Shown here in pieces: positions 61,315 through 64,000 of a stretch of DNA of 64,000 bases. The notes under the pieces are model-generated. The model worked only from the letters and a program-made list of their open reading frames with translations. It searched no databases and was not told the DNA's origin. The translations under genes and the position numbers were made by a program. The stretch is from Sphaerimonospora sp050942215 (lineage in GTDB: Bacteria; Actinomycetota; Actinomycetes; Streptosporangiales; Streptosporangiaceae). Location of the stretch: assembly GCF_050942215.1 (NCBI RefSeq), contig NZ_CP192056.1, forward strand, positions 1,798,001-1,862,000, written 5' to 3'. Every line of letters starts with the position of its first letter. Position 1 is the first letter of the stretch.

Positions 61315-61689
61315 TCAGCCGACGCCGAGCAGGTCGACGACGAAGATGAGCGTCTCGCCCGGCTTGATGACATTGCCTGCGCCGCGATCGCCGTACCCGA
61401 GGTGCGGCGGAATCGTGAGGCGACGCCGACCGCCGACCTTCATGCCGATCACGCCGCGGTCCCATCCGGCGATGACCCGGCCGCCGCCCAGCGGGAACTG
61501 GAACGGCCGGCCGCGGTTCCACGACGCGTCGAACTCCTCGCCGGTGGAGAAGGCGACCCCGACGTAGTGCACGGTGACGTCCTGTCCCGCCCTGGCCTCG
61601 GGCCCGTTCCCCTCGACGAGGTCGACGATCTCCAGGTCGGCGGGCGGCTCACCCTCGGGGAAGTCGATCTCGGGCTTCTCCGCTGTCAC
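61315..61689 (-). CDS. FKBP-type peptidyl-prolyl cis-trans isomerase
   Basis: The 124-aa protein has a short acidic start and a single FKBP domain (DVTVHYVGVAFSTGEEFDAS, FPLGGGRVIAGWDRGVIGMK, RRRLTIPPHLGYGDRG, LIFVVDLL). It catalyses prolyl isomerisation during folding; no signal peptide is present, so it acts in the cytosol. The GTG at 61689 has ACAGGAGACGC just upstream; the frame reaches 61710 without a better start. Confidence 0.92.
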   Translation of the reverse strand: MTAEKPEIDFPEGEPPADLEIVDLVEGNGPEARAGQDVTVHYVGVAFSTGEEFDASWNRGRPFQFPLGGGRVIAGWDRGVIGMKVGGRRRLTIPPHLGYGDRGAGNVIKPGETLIFVVDLLGVG

Positions 61690-61737
61690 GTGCGTCTCCT
61701 GTCCTCTCACGCCGGGGCTTCCGGCCGGTGATCGACT

Positions 61738-62358
61738 CTACCGGCCGGACCCGTCGTACCGTGCCGTGTCCCGGGCGGAGCCCCGGCCCGCGTCCGTCTC
61801 CGTGTCCTTCGTCCTGTTGGTCGTGCCGGCCGCCGGGCCCGCGGTCGGCGGGCGTTCGACGATGACGGTGTCCGCGGGCGCCTGCCCGCCCTGCAGCAGG
61901 GCCTGGGCCCGATCCAGTACGGAGGCGCCCACCAGCACGTCGTAGCGGCCCGCCACGATCGAGCTGCGGGACGAGAAGTCGCGGACGCCGCCCGTGAACG
62001 CATGGCTGACGAAACCGAAGGCGGCCCCGGCGATGGCGCCCCAGAGGATCGACCACAGCACGAGCCAGACGAAGGAGGTCGTCGTCGTGGTGAACAGCCC
62101 CAGGAAGAGACCGACGACGAAGCCGAAGACCGCTCCGCTGATCAAACCGGTCAACGCGGCCCGGCCGTTGGTGAGCCGCCCGGTTACGGTCTCCTCCAGG
62201 CGCAGGTCCGTGCCGACGATGGCGGCCGTCTCCACTGGGAAACCGGCGTCGGACAGGGCGTCGACCGTGCGCTGGGCCGCCGCGTAGTTGTCGTAGCTGA
62301 CCAGCGGGCGCCGGTCGGCCGCCGGGGTGAGCCGTCCCCTGGACGGGGAATCCAACAT
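61738..62358 (-). CDS. general-stress-protein 17M-like protein with glycine-zipper membrane segment
   Basis: The 206-aa protein has an N-terminal YflT/GSP17M-type segment (SYDNYAAAQRTVDALSDAGF, then PVETAAIVGTDLR) and a hydrophobic Gly/Phe-rich hairpin (GLISGAVFGFVVGLFLGLFT) likely embedded in the membrane, then a Thr/Asp/Arg tail. Such proteins are stress induced in many actinobacteria; the role is unclear. The ATG at 62358 has GCGGAGGCG 5 nt upstream. A 13-bp hairpin separates it from guaB1. Confidence 0.78.
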   Translation of the reverse strand: MLDSPSRGRLTPAADRRPLVSYDNYAAAQRTVDALSDAGFPVETAAIVGTDLRLEETVTGRLTNGRAALTGLISGAVFGFVVGLFLGLFTTTTTSFVWLVLWSILWGAIAGAAFGFVSHAFTGGVRDFSSRSSIVAGRYDVLVGASVLDRAQALLQGGQAPADTVIVERPPTAGPAAGTTNRTKDTETDAGRGSARDTARYDGSGR

Positions 62359-62370
62359 GTTCGCCTCCGC

Positions 62371-62406
62371 GGGTAGTGCGGTCGTCGTTGCATGACCGCA
62401 CTACCC
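62371..62406 (-). terminator. hairpin between guaB1 and the stress-protein gene
   Basis: GGGTAGTGCGGTC (62371-62383) pairs perfectly with GACCGCACTACCC (62394-62406) around a 10-nt loop, 42 bp after the guaB1 stop. There is no T-run. It probably ends guaB1 transcripts. Confidence 0.65.
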
Positions 62407-62447
62407 GACGGACGGCGGATATGCCTGTCCGGGCGGCGACGGCGGGC

Positions 62448-63887
62448 TCACCAGCTCTGGTGGAGCGGCATGCCCTCGCTGTATCCGGAGGCGCTCTGCA
62501 CGCCCACGACGGCCCTCTCGTGGAACTCCTCCAGGTCGGCCGCTCCCGCGTAGGTGCAGGACGATCGCAGCCCGGCGACGATGGCGTCGATCTGGTCCTC
62601 GACGCTCGGCCGTGCCGGGTCCAGATACATCCGCGACGTCGAGATGCCCTCCTCGAACAGCGCCTTGCGCGCCCGCTCGAACGGCGAGTCCTCGGCGGTG
62701 CGCAGCCGTACGGCACGGGCCGAGGCCATGCCGTAGTTCTCCTTGTACGCGCGGCCGTCGGGCGCGATCCGGGTGTCGCCCGGCGACTCGTACGTCCCCG
62801 CGAACCACGAACCGATCATCACGTTGGACGCGCCGGCCGCCAGCGCGAGCGCGACGTCGCGTGGATGGCGCACACCGCCGTCGGCCCACACGTGACGTCC
62901 CAGGGCCCGGGCCTGCGCGGCGCACTCCAGCACGGCGGAGAACTGCGGCCGGCCCACGCCGGTCATCATCCGGGTCGTGCACATCGCGCCGGGCCCGACG
63001 CCGACCTTGACGATGTCCGCCCCCGCCTCGACCAGGTCGCGGACCCCCTCGGCGGTGACGACGTTGCCCGCCGCGACCGGCACGTCCGGGTCGAGCGCGC
63101 GGACCGCCCGCAGCGCGGTCATCATCTTCTCCTGGTGGCCGTGGGCGGTGTCGACCACGAGCAGGTCGGCGCCCGCTTCCACCAGTTCCTTGGCCTTGGC
63201 GGCCACGTCGCCGTTCACGCCGACGGCGGCGCCGATGCGCAGGCGGCCCTCCGCGTCGACGGCGGGCCGGTAGAGCGTGGAGCGCAGCGCTCCCGTACGG
63301 GTGAGGATGCCGACCAGGGCGCCGTCGGCGTCGACCACGGGGGCGAGCCGGTGCCGTCCCTCGTGCAGCGCGTCGAACGCGGCCTGCGGGTCGGTCCCGC
63401 GCGGCAGCGTCTGCGGCGAGGCCGACATGACCTGGGAGAGCTGGGTGAACATGTCCACCCCCTGGCAGTCGGCCTCGGTGACGACCCCGACCGGGCGGTT
63501 CTGCCAGTCAACGACGATGATCGCGCCGTGCGCCCGCTTGGGCAGCAGGCTCAGCGCCTCGCCGACCGTGTGGTGGGCCGTCAGCGTGATCGGGGTGTCG
63601 TGGACCAGGTCGCGGCCCTTCACCCACTGGACGACCTCGGCCACCACGTCGATCGGTATGTCCTGCGGAAGCACGGCGATGCCGCCGCGGCGGGCCACGG
63701 TCTCCGCCATGCGGCGCCCGGCCACGGCGGTCATGTTGGCGACCACGATGGGGATCGTGGTGCCGGTGCCGTCGTTCGTCGAGAGATCGACGTCCAGGCG
63801 CGACCCGATCGCCGATCGGGAGGGCACCATGAAGACATCGCTGTACGTGAGATCGTAGGGCGGCGTCACATCATTGAGGAATCGCAC
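62448..63887 (-). CDS. guaB1: GuaB1 family IMP dehydrogenase-related protein
   Basis: A 479-aa purine enzyme of the IMPDH/GMP reductase family; characterised actinobacterial GuaB1 proteins act as GMP reductases. The fold starts YDLTYSDVFMVPSRS and contains two CBS domains (about residues 95-205). The catalytic Cys303 lies in VGPGAMCTTRMMTG. The GTG at 63887 (RFLNDVTPPYDL) matches family starts and lies 8 nt after TAGGCT; the frame reaches 63968. Confidence 0.92.
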   Translation of the reverse strand: MRFLNDVTPPYDLTYSDVFMVPSRSAIGSRLDVDLSTNDGTGTTIPIVVANMTAVAGRRMAETVARRGGIAVLPQDIPIDVVAEVVQWVKGRDLVHDTPITLTAHHTVGEALSLLPKRAHGAIIVVDWQNRPVGVVTEADCQGVDMFTQLSQVMSASPQTLPRGTDPQAAFDALHEGRHRLAPVVDADGALVGILTRTGALRSTLYRPAVDAEGRLRIGAAVGVNGDVAAKAKELVEAGADLLVVDTAHGHQEKMMTALRAVRALDPDVPVAAGNVVTAEGVRDLVEAGADIVKVGVGPGAMCTTRMMTGVGRPQFSAVLECAAQARALGRHVWADGGVRHPRDVALALAAGASNVMIGSWFAGTYESPGDTRIAPDGRAYKENYGMASARAVRLRTAEDSPFERARKALFEEGISTSRMYLDPARPSVEDQIDAIVAGLRSSCTYAGAADLEEFHERAVVGVQSASGYSEGMPLHQSW

Positions 63888-63895
63888 GTTTGTCC

Positions 63896-63901
63896 AGCCT
63901 A
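63896..63901 (-). promoter_or_regulatory. -10 element of guaB1 (leaderless)
   Basis: TAGGCT on the minus strand (63901-63896) lies 8 nt before the GTG at 63887. Confidence 0.5.
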
Positions 63902-63992
63902 TGTGGTGAGCGGTCATAGTCGGGCATTCCCGGCCCGGGACGAGGGGAGACCCGGGTACCGGATACATTGACCTCGCCTGAGAGGAGAAGCT

Positions 63993-64000
63993 GTGATCAT
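63993..64000 (+). CDS. start of a further gene (truncated at the window edge)
   Basis: A GTG at 63993 follows AGAGGAG (63981-63987), a good ribosome-binding site, and TACATT upstream. It is divergent from guaB1. Only two codons are visible, so no product is named. Confidence 0.35.

Overview
The window is high-GC, gene-dense DNA from a Gram-positive actinobacterium. Gene order and family content (FolC-DUF4233, the mreBCD-mrdA-rodA elongation cluster, paired B12-binding radical SAM and DUF2344 genes, long-tailed RNase E, rplU-rpmA-obgE-proB-proA, GuaB1, a nitrate reductase, WXG100 proteins) fit the order Streptosporangiales, probably Streptosporangiaceae. The family-level call is inference; the phylum-level call is firm. 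Many genes start directly behind a TANNNT hexamer with almost no 5' leader, another actinobacterial habit. No CRISPR array, phage structural gene or metabolite riboswitch was seen.

Layout. 1-2,036: 3' end of a 23S rRNA gene, a 5S rRNA gene and a ladder of terminator hairpins. 2,037-5,937: folC, a DUF4233 membrane protein, an MFS-type transporter and ndk, closed by a strong terminator. 6,140-12,163: mreB, mreC, mreD, mrdA (PBP2) and rodA, the lateral-wall or spore-wall machinery. 12,217-17,995: a B12-binding radical SAM protein, its DUF2344 partner and rne. 18,214-22,792: ribosomal proteins L21 and L27, the Obg GTPase and the first two proline enzymes. 22,859-30,447 is an accessory insert: a membrane Ser/Thr kinase, an HTH regulator with a truncated ATPase remnant behind it, two small unknown genes, a gene-poor 600-bp stretch with a long palindrome beside a DnaA-box-like 9-mer, a TetR/DHA2 efflux pair and an M48 protease. 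30,567-33,369: nadD, rsfS, a histidine phosphatase and two small membrane proteins. 33,502-35,458: a CynX/NimT-type MFS gene that overlaps an SRPBCC gene. 35,988-44,004: narK-narGHJI, a full respiratory nitrate reductase operon with its transporter.

44,302-54,381 is the most unusual part. Two identical tRNA-Ala(GGC) genes in the same orientation bracket about 10 kb that holds a DoxX protein, two nearly identical copies of a WXG100-like gene inside a 360-bp direct repeat, a lipoprotein and a 696-aa partner of the second copy, an IS1634-like element whose transposase is split and whose middle carries a membrane-protein/MarR pair and a recombinase scrap, and a methyltransferase/SpoIIE-type phosphatase operon. 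It reads as a decayed accessory island.

54,382-64,000 returns to conserved genes: a membrane-anchored secreted-type protein, Maf, an EI24/CysZ-like protein, DUF4192, a small conserved protein, a DUF1707/DUF4870 protein, ATP-dependent DNA ligase LigB, an FKBP-type isomerase, a glycine-zipper stress-type protein and GuaB1. The ribosome-binding site and first codons of the next gene sit at the right edge.
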